From assembly GCA_937957775.1 (NCBI GenBank), contig CALFXV010000055.1, forward strand, positions 1 through 8,060: a stretch of DNA of 8,060 bases, written 5' to 3'. The notes under the pieces are model-generated. The model made no database searches. It was given only the letters and a program-made list of their open reading frames with translations, and was not told the origin of the DNA. Of this stretch, positions 1 to 6,533 are shown in pieces; within the stretch, counting starts at the first letter, position 1, and each line of letters starts with the position of its first letter. Source of the DNA: an uncultured Methylotenera sp. Its GTDB lineage: Bacteria; Pseudomonadota; Gammaproteobacteria; Burkholderiales; Methylophilaceae. The position numbers and the translations under genes were made by a program.

Positions 1-206
1 CACGTAAAATCCAACGTTTCTTGTCACAACCATTCCACGTTGCTGAAGTGTTTACTGGCGCACCTGGTAAATACGTGCCATTGAAAGAAACCATCAAAGG
101 CTTTAAAGCGATTGTGGCCGGTGAGTACGATCACCTACCTGAGCAAGCCTTCTACATGGTAGGCGGCATTGAAGAGGCAGTAGAAAAAGCAAAAACACTT
201 AACTAA
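1..206 (+). CDS. atpD: F1Fo ATP synthase beta subunit, 3' end (partial)
   Basis: The frame is already open at base 3 and stops at TAA 204-206, so only the last 67 codons are present and the start lies upstream of the window. The protein begins [19 protein letters not shown] and continues through [20 protein letters not shown], which is the C-terminal helical domain of the beta subunit of the F1 sector. This catalytic subunit makes ATP at the cytoplasmic face of the membrane. The nucleotide-binding P-loop is outside the window. The gene is followed after 47 bp by atpC in the same orientation, the usual end of the atp operon. A TTG at 21-23 lies inside the gene and should not be taken as a start. 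Nothing unusual is seen. Confidence 0.97.
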   Translation, partial: RKIQRFLSQPFHVAEVFTGAPGKYVPLKETIKGFKAIVAGEYDHLPEQAFYMVGGIEEAVEKAKTLN

Positions 207-242
207 TTGACGGTCGTTAGACTTTATATTTAGTTAATGGTT

Positions 243-247
243 AAGGA
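243..247 (+). promoter_or_regulatory. Shine-Dalgarno site of atpC
   Basis: AAGGA sits 6 bases before the ATG at 254 and supports that start. It is the clearest ribosome binding site in the window; glmU, ettA and the sulfatase gene lack one this good. Confidence 0.8.
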
Positions 248-253
248 AAAAAG

Positions 254-679
254 ATGGCAAATACTGTTCATATCGATGTAGTCAGTGCAGAAGCGAGCAT
301 TTTTGCTGGTGAGGCTGAGTTTATTGTGGTGCCAGCCAGTGCGGGTGAAGTGGGTATCTACCCGAATCACGCGCCCATGGTGACCAGCATTAAACCGGGT
401 GCCTTGCGCATTAAAACTGCAGACAGTGCTGAAGAAACCCTGATCTTTCTATCCGGCGGTTTATTGGAAGTGCAACCGGGTTTGATCACCGTACTTGCTG
501 ATACAGCGGTGCGTGGTCATGATCTAGATGAAGCCAAAGCCATTGCCGCTAAAGCAGCAGCGGAAGAAGCGATGAAAAACCGTGGTTCGGATATGGATTA
601 CGCAAAAGCACAGGCTGAATTGTCTGAGGCCGTTGCGCAAATTCAAGCCATAGAGCGCTTACGCAAAACAACACACTAG
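254..679 (+). CDS. atpC: F1Fo ATP synthase epsilon subunit
   Basis: Encodes 141 residues, close to the roughly 139 of the E. coli protein. The N-terminal beta-sandwich holds the family pattern [17 protein letters not shown] (residues 11-27) and [13 protein letters not shown] (31-43). The C-terminal part, from about residue 90, is rich in Ala, Glu and Lys and fits the two-helix hairpin that contacts the catalytic subunits and inhibits ATP hydrolysis. The subunit is part of the F1 central stalk, coupling rotor movement to catalysis. The start is supported by the AAGGA site 6 bases upstream and by the expected N-terminus [13 protein letters not shown]. It is the last gene of the atp operon: a strong intrinsic terminator begins 24 bases after its stop. 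Assignment is firm. Confidence 0.97.
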   Translation: MANTVHIDVVSAEASIFAGEAEFIVVPASAGEVGIYPNHAPMVTSIKPGALRIKTADSAEETLIFLSGGLLEVQPGLITVLADTAVRGHDLDEAKAIAAKAAAEEAMKNRGSDMDYAKAQAELSEAVAQIQAIERLRKTTH

Positions 680-703
680 TTGTTAGGCCTTGGCACTAAC
701 CGC

Positions 704-731
704 AAAAAAGGCAGCTTAGGCTGCCTTTTTT
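704..731 (+). terminator. Rho-independent terminator of the atp operon
   Basis: A perfect 6 bp GC-rich stem (GGCAGC 710-715 with GCTGCC 720-725) encloses the loop TTAG. Six A's precede the stem and six T's follow it, so the full inverted repeat is 12 bp per arm. The symmetry means it could stop transcription in both directions, but no minus-strand gene ends here, so its job is to end the atp transcript before glmU. Confidence 0.93.
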
Positions 732-750
732 GTTATACTTTGCTTATAAA
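731..750 (+). promoter_or_regulatory. Candidate extended -10 promoter(s) for glmU-glmS
   Basis: Two overlapping extended -10 elements lie just after the terminator: TGTTATACT (731-739, TG plus TATACT) and TGCTTATAA (741-749). No good -35 hexamer is visible, since the terminator stem occupies that space; extended -10 promoters can work without one. Transcription from here would give a 5' leader of about 25-40 bases. The call rests on motif and position only; glmU could also be fed by read-through from atp. Confidence 0.4.
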
Positions 751-782
751 AATTAACGGCAGTTAAGCCCCCAACTTCAAAA

Positions 783-2153
783 ATGCCTAATCTAAATATA
801 GTCATACTCGCGGCCGGAAAAGGCACGCGCATGCATTCCGATCTACCCAAAGTCTTGCACGAAGTGGGCGCTAAGCCAATATTAGGCCACGTCTTGGCGG
901 CGGCTAAAGCATTGCAGCCTAGCAAAATTATTGTGGTCTACGGCTACGGTGGCGAGACAGTCAAAGCACAGTTTGATGGTGAACCCATAGTATGGGTTAG
1001 GCAGGCTGAGCAATTAGGCACTGGCCATGCCGTGCAACAAGCGCTGCCACATCTTGAAGAGGGGGCCACCACGCTAATTTTATTGGGCGATGTGCCTTTG
1101 GTTGCCAGTCGCGATTGCGAGAAATTATTTAATAAGGCCGCGGATACGTTGGCCATCTTATCCTTCATCAAAGCCGATCCAAGCGGTTATGGCCGCATAG
1201 TAAGAGATGGACAGGCAAACGTTGCAGCGATTGTGGAGCATAAAGATGCCACTGAAGCGCAGCGGCAAATCAAAGAAGTGAACACCGGCATGATGGCCAT
1301 GCCCAATAGCCTATTGGTGCAATGGCTAGCCAAGCTCAGTAACAACAATGCCCAGGGTGAATACTACTTAACCGATATCGTCGCCATGGCAGTGCAACAA
1401 GGCGTGCCTGTCGTTGCAGAAATCACTGAAGACGAATGGTCGGTAACCGGCATCAACGCTAAAAGTGATTTAGCGCAGATAGAGCGGGTATACCAGCAGC
1501 GTTATGCGGAGCGATTATTACAGCAAGGCGTGACCTTAAAAGACCCCAATCGCATAGACGTGCGCGGCGATCTGCAATGCGGTTGCGACGTGCAAATTGA
1601 TGTCAATTGCTTGTTTGAAGGTCAGGTGGTGTTGGGTGATAGGGTAAGAATAGCACCCAATTGCGTGATTAAAAACGCCGTGATTGCCGCCGGCACGCAG
1701 GTTGCTGCCTTCACCCATATAGACGACGCGCAAATAGGCGAAGAGGCTCGCCTAGGTCCGTTTGCCCGCATTAGACCGGGCACTACTCTGGCCGATCATA
1801 CCCATGTTGGTAACTTTGTTGAATTGAAAAATGCGCAAGTAGACAGCGCCAGTAAAATCAATCACCTAAGCTACGTGGGCGACGCCACCGTGGGTAAAAA
1901 TGTTAACGTGGGCGCAGGCACCATTACCTGCAATTACGACGGCGCCAACAAATTTAGAACTGTCATAGAAGACGACGTTTTCATCGGATCCGACACGCAG
2001 TTGGTGGCACCGGTCACCCTGGCCAAGGGCGCAACCATCGCCGCCGGTTCCACCATCACCAAAGACGCACCGGCAGGTCAACTGACTTTTTGTCGAGCCA
2101 AAGATCAAAAATCCATAGCGGGCTGGAAACGCCCAGTAAAAATTAAAAAGTAG
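783..2153 (+). CDS. glmU: Bifunctional UDP-N-acetylglucosamine pyrophosphorylase / glucosamine-1-phosphate N-acetyltransferase
   Basis: Encodes 456 residues, the same length as E. coli GlmU. The N-terminal uridylyltransferase domain (about 1-229) opens with the nucleotide-binding LAAGKGTRM (9-17), followed by PKVLHEV and LGDVPL with the metal-binding Asp103. The C-terminal domain (about 250-456) is a left-handed beta-helix of hexapeptide repeats with acetyltransferase motifs: ARIRPGTT, GNFVELKNA, the catalytic His in HLSYVGDA (His361, equivalent to E. coli His363) and GAGTITCNYDGANKF. The cytoplasmic trimer acetylates glucosamine-1-phosphate with acetyl-CoA, then couples the product to UTP to give UDP-GlcNAc for cell wall and lipid A. 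The start follows the expected N-terminus, but no Shine-Dalgarno sequence is seen upstream. glmS follows 9 bp after the stop, so the two are probably co-transcribed and translationally linked. Confidence 0.98.
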   Translation: MPNLNIVILAAGKGTRMHSDLPKVLHEVGAKPILGHVLAAAKALQPSKIIVVYGYGGETVKAQFDGEPIVWVRQAEQLGTGHAVQQALPHLEEGATTLILLGDVPLVASRDCEKLFNKAADTLAILSFIKADPSGYGRIVRDGQANVAAIVEHKDATEAQRQIKEVNTGMMAMPNSLLVQWLAKLSNNNAQGEYYLTDIVAMAVQQGVPVVAEITEDEWSVTGINAKSDLAQIERVYQQRYAERLLQQGVTLKDPNRIDVRGDLQCGCDVQIDVNCLFEGQVVLGDRVRIAPNCVIKNAVIAAGTQVAAFTHIDDAQIGEEARLGPFARIRPGTTLADHTHVGNFVELKNAQVDSASKINHLSYVGDATVGKNVNVGAGTITCNYDGANKFRTVIEDDVFIGSDTQLVAPVTLAKGATIAAGSTITKDAPAGQLTFCRAKDQKSIAGWKRPVKIKK

Positions 2154-2162
2154 AGATAACCC

Positions 2163-3992
2163 ATGTGTGGCATTGTAGGTGCAGTAGCAAACAGAAGCGT
2201 CGTTCCCACCTTAATTGAAGGCTTAAGTCGGCTTGAGTACCGCGGCTACGATTCGGCCGGTATAGCCGTATTAAATGGCCATGGTATAGAGCGCGTGCGA
2301 GCCGTTGGCCGTGTGGCGGCCATGACAGAGAAAGCCGAAGCCACAAAAATAACTGGCCACGTCGGCATAGGCCATACCCGCTGGGCCACGCATGGTGGCG
2401 TCACAGAAAGCAATGCCCATCCGCACGTATCAAAAGAGCAAATTGCCGTGGTGCATAACGGCATCATAGAAAATCACGATGAACAGCGCGCTAGATTAAA
2501 AACCTTGGGTTACGAATTTACCTCGCAAACCGACACCGAAGTAATCGCTCATTTAATTCACTACTACCATCAGACATTAAACCTGTTAGCCGCTACGCAA
2601 AAAGCCGTGGCCGAGCTCACGGGTGCGTTTGCCATTAGCGTGGTATCGGTAAAAGAACCCGAGCACATGATTACCGCACGCTTAGGTTGCCCGCTGTTAA
2701 TCGGTTTGGGCGAGGGTGAAAATTTCATCGCATCCGATGTGTCGGCGGTGTTATCCGTTACCCGCAAAGTGATTTATTTGGAAGACGGTGACGTGGCGGA
2801 CATACGATTAGACGGGGTAGCCATACTTGGTCGCGATGGATTGGCTGTGCAACGTAAAGTGCATTTAAGCGACGTCTCCCTGGCCAGCATGGAATTGGGC
2901 CCTTATGCGCACTTCATGCAAAAAGAAATACACGAGCAACCCCGCGCCTTGACCGACACCATAGAAGCCTTAATAGACGACAATCAATTTTCTGCTGCCT
3001 TGTTTGGCGATCAGGCGGAAGCGGTTTTTCAGCAGGTCGACAGCATTCTTATCTTGGCCGCAGGCACCAGCTACTACGCGGCATTAACTGCTAAATATTG
3101 GCTAGAGAGCTTGGCCAAATTGCCCACCAACGTGGAAATTGCCAGCGAATACCGCTACCGCGTATCGGTGCCTAACCCTAAGCAGTTGATCGTGACCATT
3201 TCCCAATCCGGTGAAACCCTGGACACCATGGAAGCCTTAAAGCACGCCAAATCCTTAGGCCAAAATTTAACGCTAGCGATTTGCAACGTACAAGAAAGCG
3301 CCATACCCCGCGCATCGCAATTGGTTTTTTATACCCGTGCCGGAGCGGAAATTGGCGTGGCTTCCACCAAAGCCTTCACCACGCAGTTGGTAGCGCTCTT
3401 CACTTTGGCTGCCACCTTGGCCAAACAACGCGGTCTGCTCGATAGGCAAGCCGAGCAAACCCATTTAAGCGCATTGCGTCAATTAGCCGGCAGCGTGCAA
3501 CACGCCTTAAATTTAGAGCCGCAGATTCGCGAATGGGCCAAACGCTTTGCCGATAAACAGCATGCCTTGTTTTTAGGCCGAGGCATACATTACCCCATCG
3601 CGTTGGAGGGGGCGCTAAAGCTCAAGGAGATCTCCTATATCCATGCCGAGGCCTACCCTGCCGGTGAACTCAAACACGGCCCATTGGCCTTGGTAGACAG
3701 CAGCATGCCGGTGGTGGTGATTGCACCCAATGACGATTTGCTAGAAAAAGTAAAATCGAATATGCAAGAAGTGCACGCGCGAGGCGGTGAACTGTTTGTG
3801 TTCGCCGACGCGGACAGCCATTTTGTTGAATCTGCTGGGGTACACGTCATACGCACACCCCGTCATGTCGGCCTGCTCTCGCCTATTTTGCACACCATCC
3901 CCGTGCAAATTTTGGCCTACCATGCTGCTTTGTTAAAAGGCACCGATGTCGATAAACCAAGAAACCTGGCCAAGAGCGTGACCGTCGAATAG
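2163..3992 (+). CDS. glmS: Glutamine-fructose-6-phosphate aminotransferase (isomerizing)
   Basis: Encodes 609 residues, exactly the usual length. Cys2 in MCGIVGAVA becomes the N-terminal nucleophile of the class II glutamine amidotransferase domain once Met is removed; [19 protein letters not shown] and HNGIIENH belong to the same domain. Two sugar-isomerase (SIS) domains follow, with GTSYYAAL (from 301), SQSGETLDT (347-355) and ASTKAFTTQ. The catalytic Glu489, His505 (in [11 protein letters not shown]) and Lys604 (in the C-terminal [11 protein letters not shown]) are all present, counting Met. The enzyme converts fructose-6-phosphate and glutamine to glucosamine-6-phosphate, the first committed step of amino-sugar synthesis, and feeds the pathway finished by its neighbour GlmU. 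The ATG is fixed by the need for Cys at position 2; only a weak purine run (AGAGA) precedes it. There is no glmS ribozyme, as the leader is 9 bp long. Confidence 0.98.
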   Translation: MCGIVGAVANRSVVPTLIEGLSRLEYRGYDSAGIAVLNGHGIERVRAVGRVAAMTEKAEATKITGHVGIGHTRWATHGGVTESNAHPHVSKEQIAVVHNGIIENHDEQRARLKTLGYEFTSQTDTEVIAHLIHYYHQTLNLLAATQKAVAELTGAFAISVVSVKEPEHMITARLGCPLLIGLGEGENFIASDVSAVLSVTRKVIYLEDGDVADIRLDGVAILGRDGLAVQRKVHLSDVSLASMELGPYAHFMQKEIHEQPRALTDTIEALIDDNQFSAALFGDQAEAVFQQVDSILILAAGTSYYAALTAKYWLESLAKLPTNVEIASEYRYRVSVPNPKQLIVTISQSGETLDTMEALKHAKSLGQNLTLAICNVQESAIPRASQLVFYTRAGAEIGVASTKAFTTQLVALFTLAATLAKQRGLLDRQAEQTHLSALRQLAGSVQHALNLEPQIREWAKRFADKQHALFLGRGIHYPIALEGALKLKEISYIHAEAYPAGELKHGPLALVDSSMPVVVIAPNDDLLEKVKSNMQEVHARGGELFVFADADSHFVESAGVHVIRTPRHVGLLSPILHTIPVQILAYHAALLKGTDVDKPRNLAKSVTVE

Positions 3993-3995
3993 CGT

Positions 3996-4541
3996 TTAGT
4001 AGCTACTAGCGGACTTCAATATCACCGGCACGATATCCAAACTGCCATCGTCATGGCCTAGCATGATTTGACCGTCTTGTAGGGTGCAGCTGATGTTTAA
4101 GCCTCGTTGAGCGATGGCAGCCAGCTCTTTGGTTTCGGGTAAATTAATCACCGTTAGGTTGTTGGTTTTAAGTAAGGCCTTGCTGTTGCTGGCCCACCAC
4201 ATATCGGCCACGCGGCCACCGTATAGCACCACCACCACTTGTTTTGACCGCCCTGCCGCTTTGCGTATGTCGCGCTCAGAGGGTAAGCCCACGTCTATCC
4301 ATAAATCTATCGCACCGGTCAGGTCTTTTTGCCATAAATCCGGTTCCTCTTCGTCACTTAAGCCCTTACCAAAAATCAAGGCTTCGTCAGCGTAAAGGGC
4401 AAACGCCAGCAGCCTGACCATGACCCGCTCATCGGTTTCGGACGGGTGTTTGGCCAGCGTTAAATTGTGTTGCTGGTAATAATGGCGATCCATGTCGGAG
4501 ACTTGCAGATCGATTTTATAAATGGTGGATTTGATTGCCAT
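3996..4541 (-). CDS. yaeQ: YaeQ family protein (conserved, function uncertain)
   Basis: Encodes 181 residues, the same as E. coli YaeQ, with a near-identical beginning (MAIKSTIYK versus MALKATIYK). The family core LAKHPSETDERVMVRLLAF lies at residues 30-47, followed by YADE, a GAIDLWIDVGLPSERDIRKA block (about 76-95) and a DMWW motif. The fold is reported to belong to the PD-(D/E)XK nuclease-like superfamily, but no reaction is established. There is no signal peptide or membrane segment, so it is cytoplasmic. The gene converges on glmS with only 3 bp between stops and diverges from ettA. A TATAAT box about 26 bases upstream of its ATG gives it its own promoter. Family assignment is firm; function is open. 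Confidence 0.95.
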   Translation of the reverse strand: MAIKSTIYKIDLQVSDMDRHYYQQHNLTLAKHPSETDERVMVRLLAFALYADEALIFGKGLSDEEEPDLWQKDLTGAIDLWIDVGLPSERDIRKAAGRSKQVVVVLYGGRVADMWWASNSKALLKTNNLTVINLPETKELAAIAQRGLNISCTLQDGQIMLGHDDGSLDIVPVILKSASSY

Positions 4542-4566
4542 AGCGAGCGCCTATTGTGGATGCCGC

Positions 4567-4572
4567 ATTATA
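4567..4572 (-). promoter_or_regulatory. -10 box of the yaeQ promoter
   Basis: On the minus strand this is a perfect TATAAT. Initiation would fall near 4560, leaving a leader of about 19 bases before the yaeQ ATG at 4541. The -35 slot (about 4590-4595) has no TTGACA-like sequence; it is filled by the palindrome CGCATGCG (4589-4596), and CCATTATGG (4599-4607) lies just beyond. This suggests that a regulator may be needed or that the promoter is weak. The operator idea is inference. Confidence 0.5.
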
Positions 4573-4670
4573 CCCAGTTTGTCGCTTTCGCATGCGGGCC
4601 ATTATGGGCGATGAGCACGTCAGCTGGCTTTCTGTTAAGCTGTCATTTTTTAAATTAACACAAAAACACC

Positions 4671-6335
4671 ATGGCTCAATACGTAATGTCCATGCTCCGT
4701 GTGAGCAAAATAGTCCCGCCCAAAAAGACCATTATTAAAGACATTTCCTTGTCTTTTTTCCCTGGCGCTAAGATAGGTTTACTCGGTTTAAATGGCTCGG
4801 GTAAATCCACCGTGTTGCGCATTATGGCCGGGGTGGACAAAGAGTTTGAGGGCGAAGTGCAGTGGCAGCCGAATATGACCATAGGCTATTTGCCGCAAGA
4901 GCCGCAATTGGATGCCGTTAAAACCGTGCGTGAAGAAGTGGAGTCGGGCATGGGCGAGGTGATGGAAGCACAGGCTAAGCTAGAAGCGGTGTACGCGGCT
5001 TATGCCGAACCGGATGCCGATTTTGATAAGCTTGCGGAAGAGCAAGCCAAGTGGGAAAACATCATTGCTGCCAGTGGTAGCGACTTAAGTACGCAACTCG
5101 ATATTGCCGCCGATGCGCTGCGCTTACCGCCTTGGGACGCAAAAATAGGCCCCTTATCCGGTGGTGAAAAACGCCGTGTGGCCTTGTGCAAATTATTGCT
5201 GTCTAAACCCGATATGTTGTTGTTGGACGAGCCCACCAACCATTTGGATGCCGAATCGGTGGAATGGCTAGAACAATTTTTAGTGCGCTTTCCAGGCACG
5301 GTGGTGGCGGTGACGCACGATAGGTATTTCTTGGATAACGCGGCTGAATGGATATTGGAATTAGACCGTGGCCACGGCATTCCCTGGAAAGGCAATTACT
5401 CGAGTTGGTTGGATCAAAAACAAGCGCGTTTGGCCTTGGAAGAATCGCAAGAATCGTCCCGTCGTAAAGCCCTTAATACCGAGTTGGAATGGGTGCGCCA
5501 AAATCCTAAAGCGCGACAAGCCAAGAGCAAATCACGCTTAGCCCGCTATGAGGAAATGGCCAACGCGGAATACCAAAAACGCAATGAAACACAGGAGATT
5601 TTCATCCCTGCGGGCGAGCGTTTGGGTGACCAAGTCATCGAATTCAATGGCGTAAGCAAAGCCTTTAAAGACCGACTATTGATGGACAATCTGAGCTTTA
5701 GCGTGCCAGCCGGTGCCATTGTCGGCATCATAGGCCCTAACGGCGCGGGTAAATCCACTTTGTTTAAAATGATTACCGGCAAAGAGCAGCCAGACAGCGG
5801 CGAAGTGAAAATAGGCAGCACGGTGAAAATGGCCTACTTCGATCAAAGTCGCGACGCCTTAAGCGATGCTAAAACCGTGTTTGATGAAATATCCGGAGGC
5901 TCAGACATCTTAACCGTCGGTCGTTATGAAACGCCATCGCGTGCCTACATAGGCCGCTTTAATTTTAAAGGCGGCGACCAACAAAAAATCGTTGGGCAAC
6001 TTTCCGGCGGTGAGCGTGGCCGTTTGCATCTGGCCAAAACCCTTATTTCTGGTGGCAATGTCTTGTTGCTTGATGAGCCATCCAATGACTTGGACGTGGA
6101 AACCTTGCGTGCGCTAGAAGATGCCTTGTTGGAGTTTGCTGGATGCGTGCTGGTGATATCGCATGACAGGTGGTTCTTGGATCGCATTGCCACGCATATT
6201 TTAGCCGCAGAAGGCGATTCACAATGGACCTTCTTCAACGGCAATTACCAAGAGTACGAAGCCGATAAACGCAAGCGCTTGGGTGAAGAAGGCGCTAAGC
6301 CGAAACGTTTGCGCTATAAACCGATAACACGGTAG
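4671..6335 (+). CDS. ettA: Energy-dependent translational throttle protein EttA (ABC-F ATPase)
   Basis: Encodes 554 residues, against 555 in E. coli, and begins with the family N-terminus MAQYVMSMLRVSKIVPPKK. It has two ABC domains and no membrane segments. Domain 1: Walker A GLNGSGKST (39-47), signature LSGGEKRR (from 162), Walker B LLLDEPTNH with catalytic Glu187. Domain 2: Walker A GPNGAGKST (355-363), signature LSGGERGR (from 444), Walker B LLLDEPSND with Glu469. Between them a basic helical linker (about 240-320, including ELEWVRQNPKARQ) corresponds to the motif that touches P-site tRNA. EttA binds the ribosomal E site and gates the first steps of elongation according to the ATP/ADP ratio. 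Ser471 replaces the Thr usual in DEPTND, a mild change. The ATG has no Shine-Dalgarno sequence; its context is A-rich. The last 14 codons and stop are duplicated downstream. Confidence 0.97.
   Translation: MAQYVMSMLRVSKIVPPKKTIIKDISLSFFPGAKIGLLGLNGSGKSTVLRIMAGVDKEFEGEVQWQPNMTIGYLPQEPQLDAVKTVREEVESGMGEVMEAQAKLEAVYAAYAEPDADFDKLAEEQAKWENIIAASGSDLSTQLDIAADALRLPPWDAKIGPLSGGEKRRVALCKLLLSKPDMLLLDEPTNHLDAESVEWLEQFLVRFPGTVVAVTHDRYFLDNAAEWILELDRGHGIPWKGNYSSWLDQKQARLALEESQESSRRKALNTELEWVRQNPKARQAKSKSRLARYEEMANAEYQKRNETQEIFIPAGERLGDQVIEFNGVSKAFKDRLLMDNLSFSVPAGAIVGIIGPNGAGKSTLFKMITGKEQPDSGEVKIGSTVKMAYFDQSRDALSDAKTVFDEISGGSDILTVGRYETPSRAYIGRFNFKGGDQQKIVGQLSGGERGRLHLAKTLISGGNVLLLDEPSNDLDVETLRALEDALLEFAGCVLVISHDRWFLDRIATHILAAEGDSQWTFFNGNYQEYEADKRKRLGEEGAKPKRLRYKPITR
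6291..6335 (+). repeat. ettA 3'-end direct repeat, copy 1 (within the gene)
   Basis: This 45-base segment encodes the EttA C-terminus GAKPKRLRYKPITR plus TAG. It matches 39 of 45 bases of the segment at 6438-6482. The six mismatches are all synonymous third-codon positions: AAG/AAA, TAT/TAC, CCG/CCT, ATA/ATT, ACA/ACC and CGG/CGA. The distance between copies is 147 bp, exactly 49 codons. Confidence 0.93.
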
Positions 6336-6392
6336 TTTGGCAAAATAGCGTAAGTTAAATCAGAACGCCTTCTTTACCCGTGCGGGCATGTC

Positions 6393-6432
6393 CGCCGTCA
6401 CTATGCCGCAGAGAGCTGCGGCAAGTCCGGCG
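6393..6432 (+). other. Strong imperfect hairpin in the spacer after ettA
   Basis: The core is a perfect 8 bp stem, TGCCGCAG (6404-6411) with CTGCGGCA (6416-6423), closed by the four-base loop AGAG. Past a bulged A it continues as ACT/AGT (3 bp). Past a small internal loop it continues as CGCCG/CGGCG (5 bp, 6393-6397 with 6428-6432), for 16 pairs in all. There is no T-run on either side, so it is not a standard intrinsic terminator. A second partner for the left arm, TGCGGGCAT (6381-6389), could form a competing fold. Role unknown: RNA 3'-end protection, a folded mobile-element end or chance are all possible. Confidence 0.6.
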
Positions 6433-6437
6433 CCAAA

Positions 6438-6482
6438 GGCGCTAAACCGAAACGTTTGCGCTACAAACCTATTACCCGATAG
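6438..6482 (+). repeat. ettA 3'-end direct repeat, copy 2 (orphan remnant)
   Basis: This is a second copy of the end of ettA, coding for the same 14 residues and the same TAG, in the same reading frame as ettA but cut off from it by TAG 6333-6335 and TAA 6351-6353. The upstream sequence in this frame (ending GKSGAK) shows no convincing EttA match, so the duplication appears to begin at about 6438. A hairpin resembling a terminator begins 8 bases after its stop, as would be expected if this were the older, native end of the gene. It is not expected to be translated by itself. Confidence 0.9.
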
Positions 6483-6489
6483 TTACACA

Positions 6490-6524
6490 ATTTCACCATA
6501 GATGCTGTCTGTGGTGAAATGAGT
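6490..6524 (+). terminator. Probable intrinsic terminator downstream of ettA
   Basis: ATTTCACCATAGA (6490-6502) pairs with TCTGTGGTGAAAT (6508-6520) over 13 bp with one T-G wobble and a five-base loop. GAGTTTT follows, so the T tract is short and displaced by three bases. It best fits the plus strand and lies after copy 2 of the ettA end. The converging SDR remnant ends 14 bases further on and has no T tract on its side of the hairpin. Confidence 0.65.
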
Positions 6525-6533
6525 TTTACGCTA

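Noticed and set aside
207..235. TTGACG (207-212) followed by AT-rich sequence as an internal promoter before atpC
   Set aside because: At 16-18 bp spacing there is no acceptable -10 hexamer; TATATT lies only 12 bp away.
2154..2162. Possible glmS ribozyme or leader riboswitch before glmS
   Set aside because: Only 9 bases separate glmU and glmS, too short for any riboswitch; the glmS ribozyme is typical of Firmicutes.
4114..4395. Plus-strand open frame of 93 codons opposite yaeQ
   Set aside because: It is low-complexity and Ser-rich, lying wholly antisense to a conserved YaeQ protein; no independent support.
5000..5395. Long minus-strand open frame (131 codons) opposite ettA
   Set aside because: It is the complement of conserved EttA coding sequence, has no recognisable protein features and no start signal; the same applies to other antisense frames over glmU, glmS and ettA.
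6354..6360. GTTAAAT matching the GTTRRRY core of an integron attC site
   Set aside because: A seven-base degenerate match with no RYYYAAC partner at a suitable distance, and no integrase or cassette structure nearby.
6388..6501. Small open frame starting at ATG 6388 in the ettA-SDR spacer
   Set aside because: It overlaps the ettA-end repeat in another frame, has an unremarkable composition and no ribosome binding site; most likely chance.
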